Positions 26,621 through 36,023 of a DNA stretch of 54,475 nt are shown one piece after another. A program made the position numbers and the translations under genes. Position 1 is the first letter of the stretch. Each line of letters begins with the position of its first letter. A model generated the notes under the pieces. That model saw only the letters and a list, made by a program, of their open reading frames with translations, was not told where the DNA came from and did not search any database. This stretch comes from Cytophagales bacterium (GTDB taxonomy: Bacteria; Bacteroidota; Bacteroidia; Cytophagales; Microscillaceae), in contig JAAFJG010000029.1 of the NCBI GenBank assembly GCA_013298075.1, positions 1 through 54,475 on the forward strand, in the 5' to 3' direction.

Positions 26621-28159
26621 ATGAAATTATTTTGTTTATTTTTGTTGATGTTTTTGTCTTTATCTAATTTATTTTCTCAAGTAGATAAAGACAAAGTTTT
26701 TTTGGAGCAGGCAGAAATTTTGCAAAAAGTTCCTAATCAACCCAATGTTAGAAAACTGATTAGAAATGTAATTGTTACGCACAAAGGCACGCGCATTTAT
26801 TGTGATTCTGCTTATTTGTATGAAGATAAAAATGCAGTGGATACGTTTGGAAAAACAAGAGTCATAGGTGAAAATGGGGCTACATTGACCGCCAAAAATA
26901 CCTATTATGATGGCAATACTCAAACCGCCAAAGCAAGAGGTGAGGTGGTTTTGATAGATGAAAAAATGCGTTTAGAAACTGAAAGTTTGGATTATCAAAT
27001 TCAAACAGGTATTGCTTATTATACCAATGGTGGAAAATTAGCGGATAATGAAAAAACTTTGACCAGCAAAGAAGGCACTTATGATACCAATAGTAAAATA
27101 TTTTATTTTGTCAAAGATGTAGTTTTGATTGCCAAACAAGACAAACAACAAATCGAAACCGAAAATTTGACTTATCACACCATCACAAAAATGACTTACT
27201 TCAAAGGTGATACAAAAATCACTTCGAAAGATGGCGTAGTCAAAACAAAATTGGGGAATTATAACACAGAAACACAAGTATCGGAATTACAAGGCAGGTC
27301 AAGAATTGACAATCAAGAATATACTTTGGAGGCTGATTCTTTATATTCTGATAACAAATTAGGGTTGGGTTATGGGTATGGAAATGTGGAAGTTTTATCA
27401 AAAAAAGATAGTATGTTTGCCGAAGGAGATTTTGCTTGGGTGCGTAGAAACGACAATGAAAGTAAAATTTATGGTGATGTGATTGCTTATCAAATCAACC
27501 TAAAAGATACACTTTGGATAAAAGCCGACACATTATATATCATCAATCAAAAAGGAAATAACGCCAAAAAAATGATGTTAGCTTATCAAAATACACGTAT
27601 TTTTAGAAAAGATTTTCAAGCAAAATGTGATTCTTTGGCTTATAATCGAGGTGATTCTGTGATGAGAATGTTTCGAGACCCTGTACTTTGGGGCAAAAAA
27701 AATCAAATTACTTCGGATTCTATTGAAATATTTTTGGATAAAAACGAACCTGCGAAAGCTTGTTTTAATCACGAAGCTTTTATGTTGTCAGAAGATACGC
27801 TCAAAAATTATAATCAATTAAAAGGAAAAAGAATGACTGCTTTTTTTCGAAAACGTGAAATTAGAACAGTAGAAGTAAGAGGAAATTCACAAAATATTTT
27901 CTTCCTTTTAAAAGACAAAGAAAATAAACTAATCGCAATGAATCGAGTCGATTGTAGTGATATGAATGTTTATTTTAATGCAGAAAATCGAATCCAAAAA
28001 GTGGCGTATATCAACAAACCTGAAGGCTCTCTCACGCCCAAACACGAACTAAAAGAACCACAAAAAAAGATTAAAAATTTTAAATGGCGTACCGATGAAA
28101 TTCCAAAAAGAGAGGAATTTATAAGGCGATATAAAATGACTGCTCCAAAAGAAAAATAG
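26621..28159 (+). CDS. OstA/LptA-like periplasmic protein
   Basis: 512 residues from ATG 26621 (a TTG 18 bp upstream is less likely), with signal peptide MKLFCLFLLMFLSLSNLFSQ. The body repeats short beta units of the OstA/LptA type: NVIVTHKGTRIYCDSAYLYED, ARGEVVLIDEKMRLETESLDYQ, FYFVKDVVLIAKQDKQQIETENLTY and GDTKITSKDG. This makes a beta-jellyroll trough that carries lipopolysaccharide across the periplasm in the Lpt system. It is longer than E. coli LptA (185 residues), as is usual for the OstA-like proteins of Bacteroidota. It sits between pafA and an LD-carboxypeptidase, an envelope setting. The LPS transport role is inferred from the fold. Confidence 0.75.
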   Translation: MKLFCLFLLMFLSLSNLFSQVDKDKVFLEQAEILQKVPNQPNVRKLIRNVIVTHKGTRIYCDSAYLYEDKNAVDTFGKTRVIGENGATLTAKNTYYDGNTQTAKARGEVVLIDEKMRLETESLDYQIQTGIAYYTNGGKLADNEKTLTSKEGTYDTNSKIFYFVKDVVLIAKQDKQQIETENLTYHTITKMTYFKGDTKITSKDGVVKTKLGNYNTETQVSELQGRSRIDNQEYTLEADSLYSDNKLGLGYGYGNVEVLSKKDSMFAEGDFAWVRRNDNESKIYGDVIAYQINLKDTLWIKADTLYIINQKGNNAKKMMLAYQNTRIFRKDFQAKCDSLAYNRGDSVMRMFRDPVLWGKKNQITSDSIEIFLDKNEPAKACFNHEAFMLSEDTLKNYNQLKGKRMTAFFRKREIRTVEVRGNSQNIFFLLKDKENKLIAMNRVDCSDMNVYFNAENRIQKVAYINKPEGSLTPKHELKEPQKKIKNFKWRTDEIPKREEFIRRYKMTAPKEK

Positions 28160-28180
28160 ATTTTCCAAAAAAATAAAAAA

Positions 28181-29071
28181 ATGATATTTCCTGATTTTCT
28201 ACAAAAAAAAGATACTATCATCATTATTGCACCTGCGAACGCTGTCAATCGTGAAGAAATAAATCCTGCTATCGAAATTTTTAAAAGTTGGGAACTTGAT
28301 GTAATTTTAGGAAAACAGTTATTCAATACGCATCACACATTCGCAGGCACAGACGAAGAAAGATTGGAAGATTTACAAAATGCGATGGATAATCCAACGA
28401 TAAAAGCCATTGTTTGTGCGCGTGGCGGGTATGGAACTGCTCGAATTATTGATAAATTAGACTTCACAAAATTTTTAAAAAATCCAAAATGGCTGGTTGG
28501 TTTTAGTGATATTACGATTTTACACACGCATTTACATCGATTATCTATCGCAAGTATTCACGGAAGTATGCCGCTTTTATTTCCTAAACAAACCAAAGAA
28601 GCAATTCAAAGTTTAAAAAATACTTTATTTGGAAACCATATCGAAATCAAAACAAAACCTCATCTATTAAACCAAAAAGGAAAAGCAAAAGGAATTTTGA
28701 TTGGTGGAAATTTATCTTTGTTAGTCAATAGTTTGGGAACTTCTTCTGAAATTGATACAGAAAATAAAATTTTATTTCTCGAAGATGTGAACGAATATGT
28801 GTATCATTTAGATAGAATGATAGTACAACTATATCGTGCCAATAAACTTAAAAACTTAGCAGGTTTGATTGTAGGGCAATTTTCGGAGATAAAAGATAAC
28901 CTCAAAGGCTTTGGTGCGTCAATAGAACAAACAATTATCGAATGGACAAAAACATATTCTTATCCTATTGCTTTCAATTTTCCCATTGGACACGAAGAAC
29001 ATAATATTGGCGTGATTTGTGGCAAAGAAATGAATTTAATAGTTGAGGACAATGAAAGTATTTTGTTTTGA
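28181..29071 (+). CDS. ldcA: LD-carboxypeptidase, S66 family (muramoyltetrapeptide carboxypeptidase)
   Basis: The 296-residue cytoplasmic serine peptidase removes the terminal D-Ala from tetrapeptides during murein recycling. Family marks: IIAPANAVN at the start, VCARGGYGTARIIDKLDF, the nucleophile elbow WLVGFSDITILH with the catalytic Ser, ILIGGNLSLLVNSLGT, LFLEDVNEYVYHLDRM with the catalytic Glu, and FPIGHEEHNIGV with the catalytic His. It follows the OstA-like gene by 21 bp, so the two are probably co-transcribed. Microcin-immunity MccF is a relative with the same triad, but lack of a microcin cluster favours the recycling role. It ends 36 bp before the converging restriction-modification array. 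Confidence 0.9.
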   Translation: MIFPDFLQKKDTIIIIAPANAVNREEINPAIEIFKSWELDVILGKQLFNTHHTFAGTDEERLEDLQNAMDNPTIKAIVCARGGYGTARIIDKLDFTKFLKNPKWLVGFSDITILHTHLHRLSIASIHGSMPLLFPKQTKEAIQSLKNTLFGNHIEIKTKPHLLNQKGKAKGILIGGNLSLLVNSLGTSSEIDTENKILFLEDVNEYVYHLDRMIVQLYRANKLKNLAGLIVGQFSEIKDNLKGFGASIEQTIIEWTKTYSYPIAFNFPIGHEEHNIGVICGKEMNLIVEDNESILF

Positions 29072-29107
29072 TTCATGAAAAATAATTTGAAACTATATAA
29101 AATATTC

Positions 29108-32100
29108 TTATTCAATCTCTATTTTATCAATTTCGTTCATCAACCTGTCCGTTTCACTAAGAGCTACAATTATTTTCTGATAATGTAAAATTTCCTCAAA
29201 TTCGAGATTTCTATTTTTTCGGTCTTTCAGCCATTTTTGAGCAGGTTGATAACCACCAATATAAAATTCCCAAGCGTTTTGTGGTATATTTTCAAAATAT
29301 TGTGTGTCATTGATATATACCCTGCCTTGAAAGGCGGGGCTATTCATGTTTTCGTAGCGTATTTTATTGACTATATTATTGCCATTGATTGGATATTGTG
29401 TCATAAAATGTGCTAATTTTGGGCTTTCCAATACATGTATTTCCCTAATTTCTCTCCCCAATTTTACCAACTGCCAAAATATATTTTTGTCTTTCGGATA
29501 AGGCACTCTTGGAAAATCTATTTTTAAAAATTCATTGTATTTCTCTCGATATGTGGGAGAATGTAAAACTGCATAAATATAATCTAAAATATCAATCGGG
29601 GCAAAAGTATTTTCGGTTGTTTCCTTTTCATTGGTAAAAATTAAACCTACATTCTCCTCTATTTGCTTTACAAATTGCTTATTCAAATTTGGCGTTCTTG
29701 TATTTTTTTGTTCAAATAATTGATTTACAAATAAATTCGTGGGTTGTTTTCCTTGTAATTTACTTTGTAAAACTGCTAATTCTTGTTTGAGATTTTGGAG
29801 GTTTTTTGCTTGACTTTTAAAAAGTTTTTGCATTTCTTTATCAGGATTCAAAACGCTCTCGAAGATATTTTTAATCTTTTGAAAAGATTTTTCAGCACTA
29901 TCAATCAAAGTTTGTAATTCCTCTTTTCTTAATTCTAATAATCCAATTTCATCTAAGTTTTGTTTGAGGTTGATTCGCTCTGGTTTATTTGTTTCAGGAT
30001 AAATATAGAGTGGAAAAATATTTGTTCCAGCTCCAGAAAAAGCATCACCAAAAGCCCTATCTACAATATATTTCGAAACCATTCCATGCTGAAAACCTCC
30101 CAATCCTTTGCATAAACGAGGTAAAATAATAGCAATATTTTCGTTTAATAAATTACCCATAATTTCCATTCTACTTCTTGATAAAAAATCATTATCATAA
30201 TAAATAAATCTATAATCAAATGGACGATAATTATAATTTACTATTTTATCCTCTTCAAAAAATAGATTTTTTTCTACCTTATATTCCCAAGTGGTTGTTT
30301 CGCTCAAACCATATTTTTGTCTTATCGATTTAAGGTCTAATTTATTATCTAAAATATTATAAATTCTATTTTTTAAATTTATTTTATCAAAATCAATCGA
30401 GATATTATCGACTTTTGTTTCAACACCAGAAATATATTTGGTAAATAATTCATTTATTTTAAATCCTTTTTCATATTCTTTTATTTCATCAAAATTTTTC
30501 GGTACAAAAAATAAATTAGGTTGTGTATATTTTAATTGATTCCAATGCAATGATTTGATAGAATTTTTATTTAAAAAACTGTATTTAAAATCTCTTTTCC
30601 CTTGTAAATCAAAATGAAATAATTGCCCTAATTCATTGTCTTTTTTCTTTCCTGTTTTGATAAAAATATTGATACTTACGCCTTGCATAATATCAAAAAC
30701 GTTTTGGTCAGGACTTCCATCAGCACAAACTTCTTTTTTCTTTGCGTTTCCATGTAAATCTAAAATATAAATTTTATCAAAACTTTGTAATAAACTTTTT
30801 CGCATTTGGCGATGCGTAATGCCATCAATAAAACTATTATTTGAAATATAAGCCAAAATTCCACTCCCATTTTTATCAATAAAATGCTGTCCATAACGAA
30901 TAAATTTGATATAATCATCATCTAAATTTATTTTTCGTTCATTCAAATCTTTCTTATAATCTGCCACCAAATTTTGAATCCATTTCCCTTTATTTGTACT
31001 ACTGACCGCATACGGCGGATTGCCAATCACACACATCACAGGCGTATCTCTTTTGGTATAATTGGCTTCATTCGCCTCCATACTCAACCAATTGGCAAAT
31101 AAAGAACCAACATCAGGATGGTCTTCTTCGAGACTATTAGTCAAATAAACCCTAAATCTTTGGTTGCTTGTTGGTTTGTAACCTGTTTGAGTCAATAATA
31201 AATCTAATTGCAAATGTGCCATCGCATAACTGGCCATCAACAATTCAAAACCATTCAAACGAGGCAATAAATGTGTTTCTACATAATCACTCCAAATGCC
31301 TTGTTGTCCTATAAAATTTTTGTAAATATGTTTTACAACTTCTGCCAAAAAAGTTCCTGTGCCTGTCGCAGGGTCAAGAATTTGTACTTTATGAACTTCT
31401 TGTTCTGTTTTTTTACCTTTTATATCAACTTTTATTTTTGTTTTACTTGTATCAGACAAACCTTGTGATAAATCAAATTCATCTTTCAAAATATCATCAA
31501 CGGCACGGACAATAAAATCAACCACAGGTGCAGGCGTGTACCAAACGCCACGAGATTTTCGTAATTTTGGGTCATATTCACTCAAAAAAGTTTCATAAAA
31601 ATGGATAATGGGGTCTTCCATTTTAGTTGATTTGCCATAATTTTTTAAAATCTCTGCTACATTACACGCCAAAAATACGTCTACCAAACTATCTACTATC
31701 CATTTGATGCGGTCATCTAAATCCAAACCTGCAATATAACCAAATAATTTTTTCAAAAATGGATTCGATTTTGGGATCAATTCATAGGCTTTTTGTCGAG
31801 TAAAAGTGGGTAAAGTTGGGTCGTGCAAACGAGCTGCAAACATTCCATAAGCAATCGTTTGAGCATACACATCTGCAAAACCTTTAGGCGTAATATCGTG
31901 AATTAGAATTTGCCTAAAAGCGTTCATCTGGTCTTTGAGCGTACTATCTTCTTGTTTGTCTTCATCATTTGTGAGTGCTTTTTCAATGACATCAGAAAGT
32001 AAACGCGCTTTTCCCGCCATCATTTCCGCTAATTTTTTTGAACTTTTGATGGTTTCTCCAATATAAGCACAAAAATCTTTTATTAAATTAATAAACGCAC

Positions 32101-32509
32101 CAAAATTATGAGGTAATGGAATAATGCTTCCTTTCTGAACTTCTGCAATGGCAATTTTTGTAATAAAAATACCATCAATATATAAATAAAAAACTAAATA
32201 ATCTGTAAAAATTATATTATTTAAAGACGCTTTATAACGCTCAAATTGTTCTTTATTGCCCGTTTTTTTTGCTCCTTCTAAGTCTTTATCACCAATATCT
32301 TTTGCTTCGATAAAACCGACAGGAATATCTTTTTTAGTCAAAATATAGTCGGGCGCACCGCAGGCTTGTCTTTTAGGTTCATTCGTAGCACTGATTTCAG
32401 GCACTAAACTTTCTAAAAGTTGTTGCAAATCACCCCGAAAAGTATGCTCTGTTGAGTTTCCAAGCGTATATCTTTTATTGATATTATCGATATATTCTGT
32501 TATATTCAT
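29108..32509 (-). CDS. Type ISP-like restriction-modification fusion protein, array copy C (3'-most)
   Basis: 1133 residues with domains in order. An N-terminal nuclease has Asp54 in GAPDY and Glu68/Lys70 in VGFIEAKD (PD-(D/E)XK). A helical linker follows, then an N6-adenine methyltransferase with GVWYTPAPVVDF, motif I DPATGTGTF (379-387) and motif IV NPPY (497-500). The presumed target recognition part spans about 500-870, and a conserved C-terminus follows (FAPIDILDYIYAVLHSPTYREKY). Known type ISP enzymes (LlaGI, LlaBIII) are about 1570 residues with a helicase between nuclease and methyltransferase; none is present here, so it resembles a type IIG layout. The N- and C-termini match the other two copies closely; from NPPYAVSS onward the middle is much diverged. 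Confidence 0.85.
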   Translation of the reverse strand: MNITEYIDNINKRYTLGNSTEHTFRGDLQQLLESLVPEISATNEPKRQACGAPDYILTKKDIPVGFIEAKDIGDKDLEGAKKTGNKEQFERYKASLNNIIFTDYLVFYLYIDGIFITKIAIAEVQKGSIIPLPHNFGAFINLIKDFCAYIGETIKSSKKLAEMMAGKARLLSDVIEKALTNDEDKQEDSTLKDQMNAFRQILIHDITPKGFADVYAQTIAYGMFAARLHDPTLPTFTRQKAYELIPKSNPFLKKLFGYIAGLDLDDRIKWIVDSLVDVFLACNVAEILKNYGKSTKMEDPIIHFYETFLSEYDPKLRKSRGVWYTPAPVVDFIVRAVDDILKDEFDLSQGLSDTSKTKIKVDIKGKKTEQEVHKVQILDPATGTGTFLAEVVKHIYKNFIGQQGIWSDYVETHLLPRLNGFELLMASYAMAHLQLDLLLTQTGYKPTSNQRFRVYLTNSLEEDHPDVGSLFANWLSMEANEANYTKRDTPVMCVIGNPPYAVSSTNKGKWIQNLVADYKKDLNERKINLDDDYIKFIRYGQHFIDKNGSGILAYISNNSFIDGITHRQMRKSLLQSFDKIYILDLHGNAKKKEVCADGSPDQNVFDIMQGVSINIFIKTGKKKDNELGQLFHFDLQGKRDFKYSFLNKNSIKSLHWNQLKYTQPNLFFVPKNFDEIKEYEKGFKINELFTKYISGVETKVDNISIDFDKINLKNRIYNILDNKLDLKSIRQKYGLSETTTWEYKVEKNLFFEEDKIVNYNYRPFDYRFIYYDNDFLSRSRMEIMGNLLNENIAIILPRLCKGLGGFQHGMVSKYIVDRAFGDAFSGAGTNIFPLYIYPETNKPERINLKQNLDEIGLLELRKEELQTLIDSAEKSFQKIKNIFESVLNPDKEMQKLFKSQAKNLQNLKQELAVLQSKLQGKQPTNLFVNQLFEQKNTRTPNLNKQFVKQIEENVGLIFTNEKETTENTFAPIDILDYIYAVLHSPTYREKYNEFLKIDFPRVPYPKDKNIFWQLVKLGREIREIHVLESPKLAHFMTQYPINGNNIVNKIRYENMNSPAFQGRVYINDTQYFENIPQNAWEFYIGGYQPAQKWLKDRKNRNLEFEEILHYQKIIVALSETDRLMNEIDKIEIE

Positions 32510-32536
32510 TGGTTTTATAGTTTAAATTTTAGACTG

Positions 32537-32544
32537 CAAAGTTA
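32537..32544 (-). promoter_or_regulatory. -7 box before array copy C
   Basis: On the minus strand TAACTTTG, 28 bp before the start codon, within a leader repeated in front of all three copies. Each copy can therefore be transcribed separately. Confidence 0.45.
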
Positions 32545-32553
32545 GTTTTTTTC

Positions 32554-35500
32554 TTATTCAATCTCTATTTTATCAATTTCGTTCATCAACCTGTCCGTTT
32601 CACTAAGCGCTACAATTATTTTCTGATAATGTAAAATTTCCTCAAATTCGAGAGTACGTTCTTTTCGGTCTTTCAACCATTTTTGAGCAGGCTGATAACC
32701 TCCAATATAAAATTCCCAAGCATTTTGTGGCACATTTGTAAAATATTGTGTTTCATTGATATATACCCTGCCTTGAAAGGCAGGGCTATTCATGTTTTCA
32801 TAACGTATTTTATTGACTATATTATTGCCATTGATTGGATATTGTGTCATAAAATTTGCTAATTTTGGACTTTCTAATACATGTATTTCCCTAATTTCTC
32901 CCCCCAATTTTACCAACTGCCAAAATATATTTTTGTCCTTTGGATAAGGTATTTTTGGAAAATCTATTTTTAGAAATTCATTGTATTTTTCTCTATACGT
33001 AGGTGAATGTAAAACCGCATAGATATAATCTAAAATATCAATCGGAGCAAAAGTATTTTCTTTTGTTTCCTTTTCAGTGGTAAAAATTAAACCTACATTT
33101 TTTGAAATTTTCTTGACTATTTCTGGATTTAGATTAGGTTTACGATTCTTATCTTTCTGCACAAAAAGATCTTGTTTACTTTGTTGAGGAGTTAGCAAAT
33201 TTTGAATTTTTTCTAACTCCTTTTGTAATTTTAAATATTCTTTTTCCTGTCCTTCATAGATTTTTTGCTGATTTTTATCAGGGTTTTTCACTCCTTTAAA
33301 AAGTTTTTTGAAGGCTGAAAAACCTTTTTCAAACTGCTCGATGATCATTTTTGTTTCTTCTAGTTCTAACTCCAAATCTTTTCTTTTCTCTACAGAAAGT
33401 TCCTTTGTTGGTTTTTCAGTTTCGGGATATAGATAGAGAGGACAAATAAATGGTGAGTTATTCATGGCTGAATAAATACTCTGATCTGTTATATTTTTAG
33501 TTAAAAAAATTTGACTAAATTTATCAGAACCACCTTGGGCAGGTCTGTTTATTAACAAACCTATGTTTTCTCCTTTCAAAAAATGTTGCATGACTTCATT
33601 TCTCGGCATACAATGAAAACCTTTTGATTTTCCTGTATAAAAAGTCCATTTATCATCAAAAGGTCGATAAGATAATTTGATAAAACTTCCTTTATTAGGG
33701 TAATGAAATTCTAAATCTTTTTTTGCTAAACTTATTTTCCAATCACGTGCATCATCACCCAAATTGAATTTATAGCGAGATTTTTCATCCTCCATCTCTA
33801 AAAAAGTTTCTATGGTATCTTGCAATTTTTGTTTACTATCATGAATGGTAAAATTATCTCTCGCTGTAACAATTCCCACAGAATTAACCGTAAATAATTC
33901 ATTGACTGCAAAGCCCAAATCATAATTTTTTTGCTCCTCAAAATTTTTCGGCGTGAAAAAATAATTCGGGGCAATATTCGGAATTTTTTTATATGGGACA
34001 GTTTTGAGACTATTTTCATTCAAAAAATCGTATTTTGTTTGCCTTTTGCCATACAAATCGTGATGAAAAACTTGGGCTAATTCACCTGTTTTTTTCTTTC
34101 CTGTTTTGACAAAAATATTGATACTCACGCCTTGCATAATATCAAAAACATTTTCATCTGCACTTCCATCAAAAGCAGTTTCCTTTTTTTTGCTATTACC
34201 ATGCAAATCAATCGTATAAATTTTATCGTATGTTTTCAATAAATTCCAACGCATTCCCCGAAAAGTTGGATTGTCTAAAAAGCCATGAGGATTGATAAAT
34301 GCTAAAACTCCACTGCCATTTTTTTCGATAAAATATTGTCCAAAACGCAAAAATTTAACATAATCATCATTAATCCATTTCGGATTTCGCTCTTGTAATT
34401 TGATTTTTCCTTCAGGTTCTTTTTTGTAATCTTCCATTAAATTCATAATCCACTGACCTTTATTTTGGCTTTCTCCACTATAAGGCGGATTTCCAATAAT
34501 GCACATCACGGGCGTATCTCTTTTTATTTGATTGGCTTCATTTGCTTCATTACTCAACCAATTGGCAAAAAGTGTGGTCGTATCCGCGTGGCTTTCCTCC
34601 AAACTATTCGTCAAATAAACTCTAAATCGTTGGTTATTTGTTGGTTTATAGCCTGTTTGAGTCAATAATAAATCTAATTGCAAATGAGCCATTGCATAAC
34701 TCGCCATCAACAACTCGAAACCATTCAATCGAGGCAATAAATGCGTTTCTACATAATCACTCCAAATTCCTTTTTGTCCTACAAAATTTTTATGAATATG
34801 TTTTACAACTTCCGCCAAAAAAGTTCCTGTACCTGTGGCAGGGTCAAGAATTTGTACTTTATGAAGTTCTTGTTCTGTCTTTTTACCTTTTACCTCAACT
34901 TTTATTTTAGTTTTACTTGTATCTGCTAATCCTTCTGGCAAATCAAATTCAGTTTTCAAAATACCATCAACGGCACGCACAATAAAATTGACCACAGGCG
35001 CAGGGGTGTACCAAACGCCACGAGACTTGCGTAAATTTGGGTCATATTCACTCAAAAAATTTTCGTAAAAATGGATAATTGGGTCTTCCATTTTGGTCGA
35101 TTTGCCATAATTTTTTAGAATTTCATCTACATTACAAGCCAAAAATACTTCCACCAAACTATCAACTATCCAACGAATACGGTCATCTAAATCCAAACCT
35201 GCAATATAACCAAATAATTTTTTTAAAAATGGATTCGATTTTGGTATCAATTCATAAGCCTTTTGCCGAGTAAAAGTTGGCAAAGTTGGGTCGTGCAAAC
35301 GAGCTGCAAACATTCCATAAGCAATCGTTTGAGCATATACATCAGCAAAACCTTTAGGTGTAATGTCGTGAATAAGAATTTGCCTAAAAGCGTTCATTTG
35401 GTCTTTGAGTGTGCTATTTTCTTGTTTATCTTCATCATTTGTCAATGCTTTTTCAATGACATCAGAAAGCAAACGCGCTTTTCCAGCCATCATTTCTGCT

Positions 35501-35979
35501 AATTTTTTTGAACTTTTGATGGTTTCTCCCACATAAGAACAAAAATCTTTTATCAAATTGATAAACGCACCAAAATTATGAGGTAATGGGATAATAGTTC
35601 CATTTTGTACTTCACCAATGGCAATTTTTGTGATAAAAATCCCATCAATATATAAATAAAAAACTAAATAATCTGTAAAAATTATGTTATTTAAAGAGGC
35701 TTTATAACGGTCAAATTGTTCTTTATTGCCCGTTTTTTTTGCTCCTTCTAAGTCTTTATCACCAATATCTTTTGCCTCAATAAAACCAACAGGAATATCT
35801 TTTTTAGTTAAAATATAGTCGGGCGCACCGCAGGCTTGTCTTTTGGGTTCATTAGTAGCACTGATTTCAGGCATTAAACTTTCTAAAAGTTGTTGCAAAT
35901 CGCCACGAAAAGTATGTTCAGTGGCATTGCCAAGTTTGTATCGTTTATTGATATTGTCGATATATTCTGCTATATTCAT
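32554..35979 (-). CDS. Type ISP-like restriction-modification fusion protein, array copy B (middle)
   Basis: 1141 residues with the same order: nuclease (GAPDY ... GFIEAKD), methyltransferase (DPATGTGTF and NPPYSGESQNKG), specificity part, conserved C-terminus. It is almost identical to copy A up to NELFTVNSVGIVTA (about residue 698). It then differs completely over roughly 700-830 (for example DNFTIHDSKQKLQDTIETF) and rejoins copy A at PLYLYPETEKP (about 840). That exchange covers the segment where the target recognition domain is expected. The 44-bp gap to copy C repeats the leader of the array. Both enzyme activities look intact. Confidence 0.85.
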   Translation of the reverse strand: MNIAEYIDNINKRYKLGNATEHTFRGDLQQLLESLMPEISATNEPKRQACGAPDYILTKKDIPVGFIEAKDIGDKDLEGAKKTGNKEQFDRYKASLNNIIFTDYLVFYLYIDGIFITKIAIGEVQNGTIIPLPHNFGAFINLIKDFCSYVGETIKSSKKLAEMMAGKARLLSDVIEKALTNDEDKQENSTLKDQMNAFRQILIHDITPKGFADVYAQTIAYGMFAARLHDPTLPTFTRQKAYELIPKSNPFLKKLFGYIAGLDLDDRIRWIVDSLVEVFLACNVDEILKNYGKSTKMEDPIIHFYENFLSEYDPNLRKSRGVWYTPAPVVNFIVRAVDGILKTEFDLPEGLADTSKTKIKVEVKGKKTEQELHKVQILDPATGTGTFLAEVVKHIHKNFVGQKGIWSDYVETHLLPRLNGFELLMASYAMAHLQLDLLLTQTGYKPTNNQRFRVYLTNSLEESHADTTTLFANWLSNEANEANQIKRDTPVMCIIGNPPYSGESQNKGQWIMNLMEDYKKEPEGKIKLQERNPKWINDDYVKFLRFGQYFIEKNGSGVLAFINPHGFLDNPTFRGMRWNLLKTYDKIYTIDLHGNSKKKETAFDGSADENVFDIMQGVSINIFVKTGKKKTGELAQVFHHDLYGKRQTKYDFLNENSLKTVPYKKIPNIAPNYFFTPKNFEEQKNYDLGFAVNELFTVNSVGIVTARDNFTIHDSKQKLQDTIETFLEMEDEKSRYKFNLGDDARDWKISLAKKDLEFHYPNKGSFIKLSYRPFDDKWTFYTGKSKGFHCMPRNEVMQHFLKGENIGLLINRPAQGGSDKFSQIFLTKNITDQSIYSAMNNSPFICPLYLYPETEKPTKELSVEKRKDLELELEETKMIIEQFEKGFSAFKKLFKGVKNPDKNQQKIYEGQEKEYLKLQKELEKIQNLLTPQQSKQDLFVQKDKNRKPNLNPEIVKKISKNVGLIFTTEKETKENTFAPIDILDYIYAVLHSPTYREKYNEFLKIDFPKIPYPKDKNIFWQLVKLGGEIREIHVLESPKLANFMTQYPINGNNIVNKIRYENMNSPAFQGRVYINETQYFTNVPQNAWEFYIGGYQPAQKWLKDRKERTLEFEEILHYQKIIVALSETDRLMNEIDKIEIE

Positions 35980-36006
35980 TGGTTTTATGGTTTAAATTTT
36001 AGAGTG

Positions 36007-36014
36007 CAAAGTTA
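36007..36014 (-). promoter_or_regulatory. -7 box before array copy B
   Basis: TAACTTTG on the minus strand in the repeated leader, at the same distance from the start codon as in front of copy C. Confidence 0.45.
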
Positions 36015-36023
36015 GTTTTTTTC